Shown: positions 26,438 through 35,728, counted from the stretch's first letter. The stretch: 64,000 nucleotides of DNA from Mycobacterium stomatepiae (GCF_010731715.1 NZ_AP022587.1:2356001-2420000), one strand, 5' to 3'. The notes: generated by a model from the letters alone, not told the origin. Translations and numbers: made by a program.

Positions 26438-27340
26438 GTGACAGCTGGCCGCTACATCACCTACGAGACGCTGGATCAAGGCCGCATCGCTCGGATCATG
26501 CTCAACCGGCCCGATGCACGTAACGCGCAGAACCGCGGGCTTCTCGTCGAGCTCAACGACGCGTTCCTGCGCGCCGAGGCCGACGACGATGTGCGTGTGG
26601 TGATCCTCGGCGGTGTCGGCACGATGTTCTCGTCAGGACACGACCTCGGGTCCAAGGACCAGGTGCGTGACCGAACCCCGGGACCGGGTCAGCATCCCTC
26701 GTATCAAGGCAACGGAGGCACGCGGCAGGGTGCTGAGCGATTGATGCTGCAGGAGTGGCATTACTTCTTCGAGAACACCCGTCGGTGGCGCAATCTGCGC
26801 AAGATCACGATCGCTGCGGTGCACGGTCCGGTTTACGCCGCGGGCCTGATGGTGATGTGGGCGTGTGATCTCATCGTCGCCGCCGACGACACGACGTTCG
26901 CCGAGGTGGTCGGGACGCGCCTCGGGATGTGCGGTACCGAGTACTTCGCTCACCCCTGGGAGTTCGGGCCCCGGCGCGCCAAGGAGCTACTGCTGACCGG
27001 TGATTCGCTCGGGGTCGACGAAGCTCATGCCATCGGGATGGTGAGCAAGGTGTTCCCCGCCGGGGAACTGGCTGACAAGACCCTGGAGTATGCCCGCCGC
27101 ATCGCTGCGCAGCCGTCGATGTCCTCGCTGTTGATCAAGGAGTCAGTGAACCAGTCCGTCGACAACATGGGCTTCTACAACGCGCTCAACGCCTGCTTCA
27201 CGCTGCACGAGCTCAATCACGCGCACTGGGCGTGGGTCACCAACGGCCAGTTCATGATGGGCACCCCCGAGCACGGTGTGCCTGCCTGGAAGGATGCGCC
27301 ACCGGTGGTCCCGCGGAACAAGAACGAGGTCCGCGCGTGA
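26438..27340 (+). CDS. Enoyl-CoA hydratase/isomerase (crotonase family)
   Basis: A 300-residue crotonase-fold enzyme. The first oxyanion motif is GGVGTMFSSGHDLGSKDQ and the second HGPVYAAGLMVMWACDLIVA, followed by FAEVVGTRLGMCGTEYFAHP. An insertion of about 40 residues with a conserved-looking HYFFENTRRWRNLRKITIAA lies between them, as in several mycobacterial EchA proteins. It starts with GTG 26438 and overlaps the thioesterase gene by GTGA. Its promoter region shares a 17-bp inverted repeat with the divergent dehydrogenase operon, so both sides may be induced together. Confidence 0.9.
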   Translation: MTAGRYITYETLDQGRIARIMLNRPDARNAQNRGLLVELNDAFLRAEADDDVRVVILGGVGTMFSSGHDLGSKDQVRDRTPGPGQHPSYQGNGGTRQGAERLMLQEWHYFFENTRRWRNLRKITIAAVHGPVYAAGLMVMWACDLIVAADDTTFAEVVGTRLGMCGTEYFAHPWEFGPRRAKELLLTGDSLGVDEAHAIGMVSKVFPAGELADKTLEYARRIAAQPSMSSLLIKESVNQSVDNMGFYNALNACFTLHELNHAHWAWVTNGQFMMGTPEHGVPAWKDAPPVVPRNKNEVRA

Positions 27341-28203
27341 CCTCGGCGCAGGCACTCAGCGATGAATTGCTCGCGGCCCTGACGCTGACCGAATCCTCCG
27401 ATGGCGCACTGCACGCTCCGTACTTCAGCGAGGGGCGCGGTGTCGTATTCGGCGGTCAGCTGTTGGGCCAGGCGATCGTCGCCGCGGCCCGACGGATGCC
27501 GGGCAAGCGGGTGAAATCGGTACAGACGATCTTCTCCCGCGGCGTGAAGGTCGCCGAGCCGGTGGACATCCTCGTCGAGCCGATGCACGAGGGCCGCAAC
27601 ATCGGCAGCGCCACAGTCAGTTTCGTGCAGGATGGCTGCACCTGCGCTCGCGCGCTGGTGCTGCTCGACGTCGCCGAACCCGACCTCGTCCGCTACCAGA
27701 TACCGATGCCCGAGGTCGATGGCCCCGATCCCGCCGCGGCACGGCCGCATCCACTGACCGCACCACAGACCATCATGGTCGGTGACGTCGACATTCACGA
27801 TCCAGCGCTGACCGGGCCGGCCACCCTGCAGCTGTGGGTGCGGTTCCCCGACGCACCGGCCGACTCTCCTGCCGTACACCGCGCCCTGTTGGCGCACACC
27901 ACCGACGGATGGCTGATCGCGACCGCGATGCGCCCACACCCCGATCTGGGCCAGTCGATGGCACACGTCGAGGTGTCCACGGCCGTGCTGAGCCAATCGT
28001 TGGCGTTTCACGGCGATGTCGACGCACGGCGGTGGCTGCTCATCGACCACGCGGCGCTGGCCACCGCCGGTGGGCGCACGTACGGTCGCGGGCACATCTT
28101 CACCGAAGGCGGCGAACTGGTCGCGTCCTTCGTGCAGGAAGGCCTGCTGCGCAACTTTCCCCGCGGGCAGGACCCACGGGGAAAGCACAGAACCATCTTC
28201 TGA
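27337..28203 (+). CDS. Acyl-CoA thioesterase II-like (TesB type)
   Basis: A 288-residue double-hotdog thioesterase. The N-terminal hotdog has GVVFGGQLLGQAIVAAARRM and KSVQTIFSRGVKVAEPVDIL; the C-terminal one has STAVLSQSLAFHGDVDAR, LLIDHAALATAGGRTYGRGH and ELVASFVQEGLLR, the usual TesB end. It hydrolyses acyl-CoA to free acid and CoA. The GTG at 27337 overlaps the enoyl-CoA hydratase stop, so the pair is one unit. In a catabolic cluster it may release CoA from a dead-end intermediate; that is inference. Confidence 0.9.
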   Translation: MTSAQALSDELLAALTLTESSDGALHAPYFSEGRGVVFGGQLLGQAIVAAARRMPGKRVKSVQTIFSRGVKVAEPVDILVEPMHEGRNIGSATVSFVQDGCTCARALVLLDVAEPDLVRYQIPMPEVDGPDPAAARPHPLTAPQTIMVGDVDIHDPALTGPATLQLWVRFPDAPADSPAVHRALLAHTTDGWLIATAMRPHPDLGQSMAHVEVSTAVLSQSLAFHGDVDARRWLLIDHAALATAGGRTYGRGHIFTEGGELVASFVQEGLLRNFPRGQDPRGKHRTIF

Positions 28204-28233
28204 GTTGAAGCGGATTGGGGCCGAAGCTACCGA

Positions 28234-29493
28234 CTAGGAGGCCGCGGCCTGTGCCGCCTCGAATCGTTCACGCCACACGCGTCGGGACACCTCGCTGGTA
28301 TCGACGTCGGCCGCGCCTGCGCGCAACGCAGCGACCGTGGCCTGCTCACGCGGAACCGTCGCGAACGGATCGACGCCGAAGAAACGGCAGCTGTTCTGCC
28401 AGGTGATCTTGTGGATCTCCTCGTCGGTGGCATTGGCGTTCCACAGCTCCTCGTGCAGCTCCTCAGCGGCGTGCGGCCAGTTCGAGTCCGAGTGGGGGTA
28501 GTCGCATTCCCAGGCGATGTTGTCGACCCCGATCTGCTGGCGCAGCTGCAGCCCGGACGGGTCAGTGATGAAACAGGCCAGCACGTGTTCCTTGAACACC
28601 TCGCTGGGTAGGCGCTGGTCGCGGTTGCCGGTCCACACCTGGTTGTTGTGATGGCGGTCGGCCCTATCCAGGAAGAACGGAATCCAGCCAATCCCGCCCT
28701 CGGACAACGCGATTCGCAGGTCCGGGAACTTACGCAGGGTCGGCCCGAGCAGCAGATCGGATGCGGTGATCGCCGAGATCTGCCCGGCGATCACGATGAA
28801 GTTGTCCACAGATGAATCCGGCGCCTGTTGGAGCAGACGTATCCCGAGACCAATGTGCAGGCACAGCACCACGCCGAGTTCAGAGACGACCTTCAGCAGC
28901 GGATCCCAGTGCCCGCTTTGGAAGCTCGGCAGGCCAATCGCATACGGGGTCTCCGGGAATGTCACGGCGCGAACGCCTTTGGCGGCTAGCCGACGCAGTT
29001 CTGCAATGCAGGCGTCGACGTCCCACAGCGGCAGCACCCCCAACGGGATGAACCGTCCCGGGTATGCACCGCACCACTCGTCGATGTGCCAGTCGTTGTA
29101 CGCGCTGATGACCACCCCGGTGAGTTCCTTGTCGGCGGAGTCGTTGAACGCTCTGCCGCTGAAACCGCCCATCGTCGGGAAGCACATCGACATGAGAATG
29201 CCGGCGGCGTCCATATCGCGGACCCGATGGTGGACGTCGTAACACCCCGGCCGCATCTCGGCCATCCCGACCGGATCGAGCGACCACTCCTCTTTCGGCC
29301 AACTAGCGACCGCGTTGAGACCCACCGATCCGATTTCCATATCCTGGAACACCCAGCGCTCCACCCCGTTTGGTCCAGGGACGAGCTTCGGCGCCCGGTC
29401 CAGGTACTTGGCGGGCAGATGATTGTCGAACACGTCGGGCGGTTCAATGAGGTGGTCATCGACGCTGACGAGGATCAGATCGCCGATATTCAC
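28234..29493 (-). CDS. Amidohydrolase-2 family protein (ACMSD-like)
   Basis: A 419-residue TIM-barrel metal-dependent hydrolase or decarboxylase of the amidohydrolase 2 (ACMSD-like) group. The start SVDDHLIEPPDVFDNHLPAK holds the first metal ligands as D-x-H, as in many mycobacterial members. LCLHIGLGIRLLQQ provides a barrel histidine and NIAWECDYPHSDSNWPHA the conserved aspartate. GTG 29493 is chosen because AAGGAGCGAGAC lies before it. It follows the next amidohydrolase gene after 18 bases, so they form one operon. Such enzymes cleave C-C bonds or amides in ring-degradation pathways; the substrate here is unknown. Confidence 0.85.
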   Translation of the reverse strand: MNIGDLILVSVDDHLIEPPDVFDNHLPAKYLDRAPKLVPGPNGVERWVFQDMEIGSVGLNAVASWPKEEWSLDPVGMAEMRPGCYDVHHRVRDMDAAGILMSMCFPTMGGFSGRAFNDSADKELTGVVISAYNDWHIDEWCGAYPGRFIPLGVLPLWDVDACIAELRRLAAKGVRAVTFPETPYAIGLPSFQSGHWDPLLKVVSELGVVLCLHIGLGIRLLQQAPDSSVDNFIVIAGQISAITASDLLLGPTLRKFPDLRIALSEGGIGWIPFFLDRADRHHNNQVWTGNRDQRLPSEVFKEHVLACFITDPSGLQLRQQIGVDNIAWECDYPHSDSNWPHAAEELHEELWNANATDEEIHKITWQNSCRFFGVDPFATVPREQATVAALRAGAADVDTSEVSRRVWRERFEAAQAAAS

Positions 29494-29511
29494 GAGTCTC
29501 GCTCCTTGCGA

Positions 29512-30699
29512 TCAGACGCGCGTGGTCAAGCCGAGGACGTCGTAGAGGTTTCCGCCCATGATCTTGCGGACCTCCTCGTCAGTGCGGTGACCGAGCTCGT
29601 CGAGCCACGACAACGGCTCGGCAAGGCCCTCAGGGTGTGGGTAGTCGGATCCGAACACCACCCGGTCGGCTCCAATGGTGTCGATCAGGGTGTCGATGGA
29701 GTCCTCCCAGAACGGGTTGACGTAGACGGATCGCAGGAACGTGTCCTTGGGGTGCTCGGTGAACTCCTGGGGCATCTTCTTGTACACGCCCTCAAGGGTT
29801 TTCAGCGCCGGCAGCACCCAGCCGCCGCCGTTTTCCACCGAGATCAGCCGCACGTTGGGGAACCGGATCAACATGCCGTGGCAGATCGCCGAATAGATCG
29901 TGTCGGAGATCGGGCGTGCGCCCATCGCCGCCGCTGCGAACGTCGACGGCTTGAAGGCGGAGAACTCGATCTGGCGTCCCTCCCAGTCGTTGATGTACTT
30001 CTGGTATCCCGAGTCGGATGCGTGCAGTGCCACCAAGACCCCGGCCTCCTGTACCCGCGCCCAGAACGGATCGAACTCGGGCAGGAACGGCGACCGTGTC
30101 ACCGGGCTGCCCGCCACCGGACCCGGACGCATGAGGACCACTTTGGCGCCGTGCTCGAGGCAGAACTCCAGCTCGGCGATGCCCTTCTCGACCACACTGG
30201 GGTTGACGACAGGCGTGGGGAAGATCCGGTCCTGGTAATTGAACGTCCACTCGTCGAGCAGCCAGCGGTTGAACCCGTGGATGAGCTTCTCGGTGATGTC
30301 GGGCAGGTCCAGGAAGTTGACCTCAACCAGTGACGCGAGTGTGGGGAACATCAGCGCCGAGTCAATGCCGAGCTCGTCGAGTAGCGCCAGGCGATCGGCT
30401 GGATTGCGGAACGCGGGAATGCTGCGCATCGGCTTGCCCATGATCTCGCGCAGCGACTTTCCCTCCGGGTTGTTGCCCGAGTAGAAGTCCATCGTCGCGC
30501 CCGGCCGGGCGACCACCTCGAAGGTCGGGTTGGGGATGTAGTCACTGACCTTGTTGCGGATCGCCACTTTGGTGCGGCCATCGACCGTGATGTACCGGAA
30601 GACGTCCTTCAACTCGGCGGGCAGGTACCGGGTGAACGATTCCTCAGTCTCGTAGAGGTGGTGGTCGCCATCGAACACCGGGAAATTGAGCTGCGGCAC
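29512..30699 (-). CDS. Amidohydrolase-2 family protein (ACMSD-like)
   Basis: A 395-residue member of the same family, starting VPQLNFPVFDGDHHLYETEE. Metal-site regions are FDGDHHLYE, VALHASDSGYQKY and RVVFGSDYPHPEGLAEPL. The start is set at GTG 30699 because GGTAGGAAGGACCGAC directly precedes it. An ATG at 30765 would put the start against the operator and leave no room for a promoter. Related proteins also begin near this point. It is the first gene of a two-gene operon, and the candidate operator at 30772-30788 lies about 70 bases upstream. Confidence 0.85.
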   Translation of the reverse strand: MPQLNFPVFDGDHHLYETEESFTRYLPAELKDVFRYITVDGRTKVAIRNKVSDYIPNPTFEVVARPGATMDFYSGNNPEGKSLREIMGKPMRSIPAFRNPADRLALLDELGIDSALMFPTLASLVEVNFLDLPDITEKLIHGFNRWLLDEWTFNYQDRIFPTPVVNPSVVEKGIAELEFCLEHGAKVVLMRPGPVAGSPVTRSPFLPEFDPFWARVQEAGVLVALHASDSGYQKYINDWEGRQIEFSAFKPSTFAAAAMGARPISDTIYSAICHGMLIRFPNVRLISVENGGGWVLPALKTLEGVYKKMPQEFTEHPKDTFLRSVYVNPFWEDSIDTLIDTIGADRVVFGSDYPHPEGLAEPLSWLDELGHRTDEEVRKIMGGNLYDVLGLTTRV

Positions 30700-30771
30700 G
30701 TCGGTCCTTCCTACCGCCCGCCGGACAGCGACGGGCACTGAATTTGGCGCTTCCATTCTTTTCATGTCACG

Positions 30772-30788
30772 CTAGCATAATCTGCAAG
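30772..30788. promoter_or_regulatory. Candidate operator, copy 4 (CTAGCATAATCTGCAAG)
   Basis: The flanking bases CATGTCACG before and TAAACG after are also shared with the copy at 35866, giving a conserved block of about 38 bases. It lies between the leftward amidohydrolase operon and the rightward CoA-transferase gene and probably overlaps a promoter (TATGCT-like -10 on the minus strand at the other copy). Confidence 0.7.
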
Positions 30789-30869
30789 TCAGATAAACGC
30801 GCCGCGTATCGCGGACCAGAACGTCCCTCAACACCGCCGAGCGTGGCGTGGGGCCCAAAGGAGGCAATC

Positions 30870-32111
30870 ATTTCCCGAACGGATTCCGGTGGCGGTGCTC
30901 ACCCGAAAGTCATGCAAGGGGTACGCGTGCTCGAGGTCGCCGCCTGGACGTACGTGCCCGCGGCGGGCGCAGTCCTAGCCGAGTGGGGAGCCGATGTCAT
31001 CAAGATCGAGCACCCCGAGACCGGCGACCCGCAGCGAGGCCTGATCACCTCGGGCCTGGTTCAGGCGGCCGCGGTCAACACCATGGTGGAGCTACCCAAC
31101 CGCGGAAAACGCAGCGTGGGGCTGGATCTGCGGTCTGACGCGGGCCGCCAGGTGCTCATGGAGTTGGCCGCCACCAGTGACGTGTTTCTGACCAACTTTC
31201 TCCCGCCAGCGCGCGCGGCCTTGCGTATCGAGGTTGAAGATCTGCGCGAGGCAAATCCGGACATCATCTACGTTCGCGGGTCGGGGCAGGGCCAGCGCGG
31301 CCCCGAACGCGACCGCGGCGGTTACGACGGAAGTGCGTTTTGGGCGCGATCGATCGCCGACATCGCCACCGGTAGCAGCGACGGGTGGCCAATGCGCCAG
31401 CCGGGCCCGGCCTTCGGAGATCTCATCGGCGGCATGACCATCGCCGGCGGCATCGCCGCTGCCCTGTTCCATCGAGAGCGCACCGGACGATCGACCGTCG
31501 TCGACAACTCGCTTCTGCACACCGCGATGTGGGCGGCCGGGGCGAGCCTGCTCGGCGCCGGGGTGAACGGTTCCTACGAACCGGCGACGACTGATCGCTA
31601 CAACGTGCCCAATCCGGTCGTCAACGTCTACCGCACCGGCGACGAGCGGTACATCACACTGGTGATGTTGCAGTCGGATCGCTACTGGGACGAGTTCGTG
31701 ACCAAAGGCGGGCGCCCTGATCTGGCCAGCGATGCGCGGTTCTGTTCGGCCAAGGCGCGTTACGCGAATCGCCGGGCCTGCATCGCCGAACTCGACGCGA
31801 TGTTTGCGGCGCGATCGTTCGACGAATGGCGCACCGTCCTGGCCGACGTCGAAGGCGTCTGGGCTCCTGTGCTGCGACCCAACGAAGTGCTCGCCGACCC
31901 CCAGGTGCAGGCCAACGGATACCTTCGCGAGATCGCGCTGGACGATGGCACCAGGTTCGCAATCGTTTCCGGGCCAATACAGTTCGACGAGTCGCCGCCC
32001 GTGTTGGCACGTGCTCCTGAGCACGGCGAGCACACCGACGAGGTCCTGACCGAACTCGGGTACGAGACCGAAAAAATCCTGGAGCTCAAAGTCGCCGGCG
32101 CCGTTCTGTGA
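30870..32111 (+). CDS. CaiB/BaiF-type CoA-transferase (family III)
   Basis: A family III CoA-transferase of about 413 residues. Typical are GVRVLEVAAWTYVPAAGAVL, AEWGADVIKIEHPETGDPQR, the N-terminal catalytic Asp region VGLDLRSDAGRQVLMELAA, ETDRGG-like RDRGGYDGSAFWARS, and GDLIGGMTIAGGIAAALFHR. It moves CoA from one acyl-CoA to another acid. The strongest ribosome site (AAAGGAGG at 30857-30864) is followed five bases later by ATT at 30870, in frame. The next ATG is 30912, without a ribosome site and cutting into the first strand. I therefore mark 30870 as likely start, an unusual codon. Divergent from the amidohydrolase operon. Confidence 0.85.
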   Translation: MSRTDSGGGAHPKVMQGVRVLEVAAWTYVPAAGAVLAEWGADVIKIEHPETGDPQRGLITSGLVQAAAVNTMVELPNRGKRSVGLDLRSDAGRQVLMELAATSDVFLTNFLPPARAALRIEVEDLREANPDIIYVRGSGQGQRGPERDRGGYDGSAFWARSIADIATGSSDGWPMRQPGPAFGDLIGGMTIAGGIAAALFHRERTGRSTVVDNSLLHTAMWAAGASLLGAGVNGSYEPATTDRYNVPNPVVNVYRTGDERYITLVMLQSDRYWDEFVTKGGRPDLASDARFCSAKARYANRRACIAELDAMFAARSFDEWRTVLADVEGVWAPVLRPNEVLADPQVQANGYLREIALDDGTRFAIVSGPIQFDESPPVLARAPEHGEHTDEVLTELGYETEKILELKVAGAVL

Positions 32112-32143
32112 CGGTTCCGAAGACTCGCATGTGGTAACGGTTG

Positions 32144-32932
32144 CTAGCCAATGTCATTGACGAATCGCATCTGCCGGCTCTGCGCCAGCAGCACGCCTGT
32201 GCAAGTCCATACCTCCACGTCCTCGTCGACGAAGCCGCCGGCGGAGACCCGGTTGGTGAGCACGACCAATAGCGGGCTACCCGCCGGGACATCCTGATCC
32301 GGAAGTTCGTGGCGCAGGTGGTAGGTGAGGTCTACGGTTGTCACCGTGTGCCGCGGTGTCCAGGCCCGATACACCGCCGGAGCCCACAGATCCACCAGCA
32401 CGGCGACCCACCGGTGGTCGATAGGCTCGGCGGTTCGCGGCGCGACCCACCCGCCCACGCGTGACACGCGGTGCCCGTCTCCGTCTTTGATCCGGGGCTG
32501 AATCCACAGCCGTTCATGAATCGGTGTCAGCGCACGCGTGTGGGCCGAATTCTCATTGGGATCATAGGGTTTCACCAGTGGTGCATCGACAAGGGCTACT
32601 TCGCCGGTCTTGCGCCGCTGCGCTACCGAGGCCACCCCGAGGCCGGAAAGCCGTTCCGCAGAGAACAGCCGGACGGACACGTTGGCCATTCGGCGGCCCT
32701 GTCGTTCGACGGTCACCTCTACTCGCAACCGGCCGTCGACGATTGGGCGCAGGTAGTGCAACGTCAGCTGTTGGAGCATCATCTCGGATCCAGCGAATTC
32801 GGTCTCCACCGCGCTGATCGCCAATGCAAGTACGTAGCCGCCATGCACGGACCCCTGTGCCAACCAGCCCCGGCCCACCTCGCGCTCATAGACACCGGCG
32901 CAGGTTCGCTCCAATTGGCACTCGTCGACCAT
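32144..32932 (-). CDS. Thioesterase-like protein (double hotdog)
   Basis: A 262-residue acyl-CoA thioesterase-like protein. The N-terminal hotdog contains GRGWLAQGSVHGGYVLALAI and LTLHYLRPIVDGRLRVEV; the C-terminal one TTVDLTYHLRHELPDQDV and GGFVDEDVEVWTCTGVLLAQ. It lies directly behind the acyl-CoA synthetase gene, with ATG 32932 two bases after that stop; a GTG six bases earlier overlaps it. It probably hydrolyses a CoA ester, in opposition to or in proofreading of the synthetase. The pairing of synthetase and thioesterase in one operon is visible; the substrate is not. Confidence 0.82.
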   Translation of the reverse strand: MVDECQLERTCAGVYEREVGRGWLAQGSVHGGYVLALAISAVETEFAGSEMMLQQLTLHYLRPIVDGRLRVEVTVERQGRRMANVSVRLFSAERLSGLGVASVAQRRKTGEVALVDAPLVKPYDPNENSAHTRALTPIHERLWIQPRIKDGDGHRVSRVGGWVAPRTAEPIDHRWVAVLVDLWAPAVYRAWTPRHTVTTVDLTYHLRHELPDQDVPAGSPLLVVLTNRVSAGGFVDEDVEVWTCTGVLLAQSRQMRFVNDIG

Positions 32933-32934
32933 GC

Positions 32935-34554
32935 TCACCGCGGCGCACTCTGCGCCACCCGCGCCAGAATCATGTCGGTGAGCTGATGGGTGCGGACCTT
33001 GAACGTTGGTGTCCACGGGATCTCCTCGGACTCGAATATCGCGACAAGTGTCGGAACCTTGTACGGGGACAGATCCCTCTTCAACTCTGCCCTGATCCGC
33101 GCCGCGTCGAGCCCGCTACCGCTATCGAGGACCGCCGCTGCGGCGACGAGTTGCCCGCGCGTGTCGTCGGGTACCGGCACCACATACGCCTCGCGCACAC
33201 CGTTAAGGGCAAGCATCGCTTCTGCCACCTCCGCTGGAGCGACGTTGGCTCCCGCGGTCTTGATCATCTGAGTCAGGCGGCCAAGGTAGTGGATCGAATT
33301 CCCGTCGCGCAGCCCCCGGTCGCCGGTGTGCAACCATCCGTCGGCGTCGAATCCGAAGTCCTTGGGCCGCTTGTAGTAACCGGGCGTGACACACCGGCCC
33401 CGCACCGCGATCTCACCGGTCTCCCCGTCGGCGACGGACTGGTTGTGCTCGTCGACGACCCGGACTTCCAGGCCCGGCTGAATGTCCTCGATCGCCGCGA
33501 TGTGGTTGGCACCGCCCGATCCCCAGGAGAACGGGCCGAAGGTTTCCGACATCCCCAACGCCATGCGGTGGCCCTCAGGGGTGCGGATACCGTCGCCCTC
33601 GTGGCCGACCACCAGGCGCGGATCGGCAACCCGCAGCGAAGCGCGATCGGTTGTGGCGAAGGCAGAATGCGCGAGTAGTTGTTCAACCTGGTGCGGATAG
33701 ATGACCAGTCGGGTGACCTTCTCTCGTTCGATCAGCGCGAGCACCTCACCCGCGCCGAAGCGCTCGCACCACACCGAGGTGGCGCCCGCGGCAAGGCTGG
33801 TGAACAAGCTCATCGTGAGTCCACCGATCCAGAAGAGCACGTGGCTGGTGTATGTCCGTTCGCCGGGCCGGTACTGCATCCGCTCGGCCAGGTACCGCGC
33901 ACGGAAGCACACCGTGTCATGAAGGTGCGGAACCCCTTTGGGGTCCGCCGTGGTCCCCGAGGTGTGGATCATCAGCGCCACGTCAGTGCCGAGGACATCG
34001 GCCTCGACCGCCTCCAACAATGCCTCGCTGACAGGGGTTGAGGGGTGGCCGTACTGCGCGGAGGACGCCCACGGGGGCAAGCCGGCTTCGGCATTCACGA
34101 AGTCGACCCACCGCAGATTTGGCACGTCGGGCAGCGTAAGGAACGGTCCGCGAGCGGATTCCAGCCCCGGCAATGCCGCCGCGAGGCGCTCGACCTGATC
34201 GGTGCCCATCATGGTGCGCGCGGTCAAGATGGCAGCGACATCACCGTAGCGCAGCAGCCGCAACAGCTCCCGGCCACGAGCGAAGGCCGAGATCGGCACG
34301 GCAACCGCCCCGATGCGGCTGACGGCCAACAGCGACACGATGAAGTCGGTGTCGTTGCCGAAGGAGATGCCGACATGGCAGCCCTTGGTGACCCCGCGTC
34401 CGATCAGATTGCGCGCCAGGGTTCGTGTGCGTTGGTCGAGTTCGGTGAATGTCAACCGCGTACCACCCGCAACGACGGCGTCGGCGTCGCCGAAGCTGTC
34501 GGCTGCCGTGCGGAGCAGTTGCCCGATCGTCGCCGCTTCGATCGGCGTCGCCAT
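32935..34554 (-). CDS. Acyl-CoA synthetase (FadD type)
   Basis: A 539-residue adenylate-forming ligase. The P-loop is LMIHTSGTTADPKGVPHLHD, followed by ALGMSETFGPFSWGSGG, the GWLHTGDRGLRDGN motif, LGRLTQMIKTAGANVAPAEV and a C-terminal FKVRTHQLTDMI that carries the catalytic lysine. ATG 34554 has GGAGGACTGACAC before it. It follows the amidohydrolase gene (34580-35728) by 25 bases and is followed by a thioesterase gene, so these three form an operon led by the 35866 operator. It activates a carboxylic acid, perhaps the product of the neighbouring amidohydrolase. Confidence 0.9.
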   Translation of the reverse strand: MATPIEAATIGQLLRTAADSFGDADAVVAGGTRLTFTELDQRTRTLARNLIGRGVTKGCHVGISFGNDTDFIVSLLAVSRIGAVAVPISAFARGRELLRLLRYGDVAAILTARTMMGTDQVERLAAALPGLESARGPFLTLPDVPNLRWVDFVNAEAGLPPWASSAQYGHPSTPVSEALLEAVEADVLGTDVALMIHTSGTTADPKGVPHLHDTVCFRARYLAERMQYRPGERTYTSHVLFWIGGLTMSLFTSLAAGATSVWCERFGAGEVLALIEREKVTRLVIYPHQVEQLLAHSAFATTDRASLRVADPRLVVGHEGDGIRTPEGHRMALGMSETFGPFSWGSGGANHIAAIEDIQPGLEVRVVDEHNQSVADGETGEIAVRGRCVTPGYYKRPKDFGFDADGWLHTGDRGLRDGNSIHYLGRLTQMIKTAGANVAPAEVAEAMLALNGVREAYVVPVPDDTRGQLVAAAAVLDSGSGLDAARIRAELKRDLSPYKVPTLVAIFESEEIPWTPTFKVRTHQLTDMILARVAQSAPR

Positions 34555-34579
34555 GTGTCAGTCCTCCGGGCTTCCGCTG

Positions 34580-35728
34580 TCAGAACGGCTGGGCCAAGAG
34601 CTTTCGATCGAACCGGAACACCTCGATGGCGTTCTCCCGGAATATCTTTCGTGCTTGCTCCGGTGAGACGTGCGCGGCCTGCTCATCGACGAGTCGGCGC
34701 GAATTGGGGTAGGTCCCCTCCTCGTGCGGATAGTCGTGGCCCCACATCAGCGAAACGTCGCCTGACATTGGCACATTGCGCATCCCGATGTGGTCGACCT
34801 GAAAGGTCGCGTGGCATTGTCGCTGGACGTACCAGCTGGGCGGATGTGCGAGATCGGGGTACACCGTCGGCTTGGTCTGCTGATCTTTGCGGATTTCGTC
34901 GTATTCGCGGAACACCTTGTCGTAGTAGTCCATCAGTTCTTCAACCCAGGCGATCCAGCCGGTGTTGAACTCGACGAAGACGACATGGAGGTTGGGGTGA
35001 CGCTCGAGCACTCCCGACGTCGCCAACAGAGTCGCCACCCGTGGTGCGATGGTCTGGGTCGACACCAGGTTCGCGACGGTGGCGCCGGGCCCTCGGTACC
35101 AGATGGTGTTGAAGCCGGTGCCCTGATGCATGACTACGGGTAGCCTCGCGGCGTCGATGGCGTCCCACATCGGGTCCCATACCCGGTGGTTCCATGCCAC
35201 CTCGGTGTGAGAGGGCAGCATGATGGCCCGCAGCCCCTGTTCGGCGACGCGCTCGACTTCAACGGCGGCGTTCTCGGGCTCCCAGGTGGGGATGATGCCC
35301 GCACAGCAGAAGCGGTCCGACGCGCGCTGCAGGGTGTCGTAGATCCAGTCGTTGTAGATGTGACAGCTGGCCTGGCCGCCCTTGGCATCTTCCAGTAGCC
35401 AGACGTACAACCCGATGGTGGGGAAGATCGTCTCGGCGACGATGCCCTCGGACCGCAACACTTCGAAGCGCTTCGCGGGATCGAGCACCGAAAGCCGTTC
35501 GGCTTCGGAAGCCATGTCCTTCTTGAAGACATGCTTGCCCTCGAAGACCACCTTCCAACTGCCGTCCTCGCCCGACTGCAGTCCTTGCATGGCCTGTGAA
35601 CGCAGCGATGGCGGGAGGTTTTCCGACCACAGATCCCGGGGCTCGTTGACGTGAGAGTCCGCCGAGACCAGGCCGATGTCCGACACCTTGGCTTCCGTTG
35701 ACTGCGGGATCGAATCCGTGACGGTCAT
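34580..35728 (-). CDS. Amidohydrolase-2 family protein (ACMSD-like)
   Basis: A 382-residue amidohydrolase. Metal-site regions are VSADSHVNEPRDLWSENLPP (D-x-H), VVMHQGTGFNTIWYRGPG and the final LMWGHDYPHEEGTYPNSRRL. The middle part, FVEFNTGWIAWVEELMDYYD, is typical of mycobacterial ACMSD-like proteins. ATG 35728 has GGAGGAAGGACGACC before it; an in-frame ATG 28 codons upstream lacks a ribosome site. It is the third such gene in 8 kb and carries the same operator block as the 30699 gene upstream, which argues that all three act in one pathway. Confidence 0.87.
   Translation of the reverse strand: MTVTDSIPQSTEAKVSDIGLVSADSHVNEPRDLWSENLPPSLRSQAMQGLQSGEDGSWKVVFEGKHVFKKDMASEAERLSVLDPAKRFEVLRSEGIVAETIFPTIGLYVWLLEDAKGGQASCHIYNDWIYDTLQRASDRFCCAGIIPTWEPENAAVEVERVAEQGLRAIMLPSHTEVAWNHRVWDPMWDAIDAARLPVVMHQGTGFNTIWYRGPGATVANLVSTQTIAPRVATLLATSGVLERHPNLHVVFVEFNTGWIAWVEELMDYYDKVFREYDEIRKDQQTKPTVYPDLAHPPSWYVQRQCHATFQVDHIGMRNVPMSGDVSLMWGHDYPHEEGTYPNSRRLVDEQAAHVSPEQARKIFRENAIEVFRFDRKLLAQPF

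Noticed and set aside
29086..30333. Long rightward open frame (415 codons) opposite the amidohydrolase genes.
   Set aside because: Shadow of two clearly conserved minus-strand genes; no ribosome site and no family resemblance.
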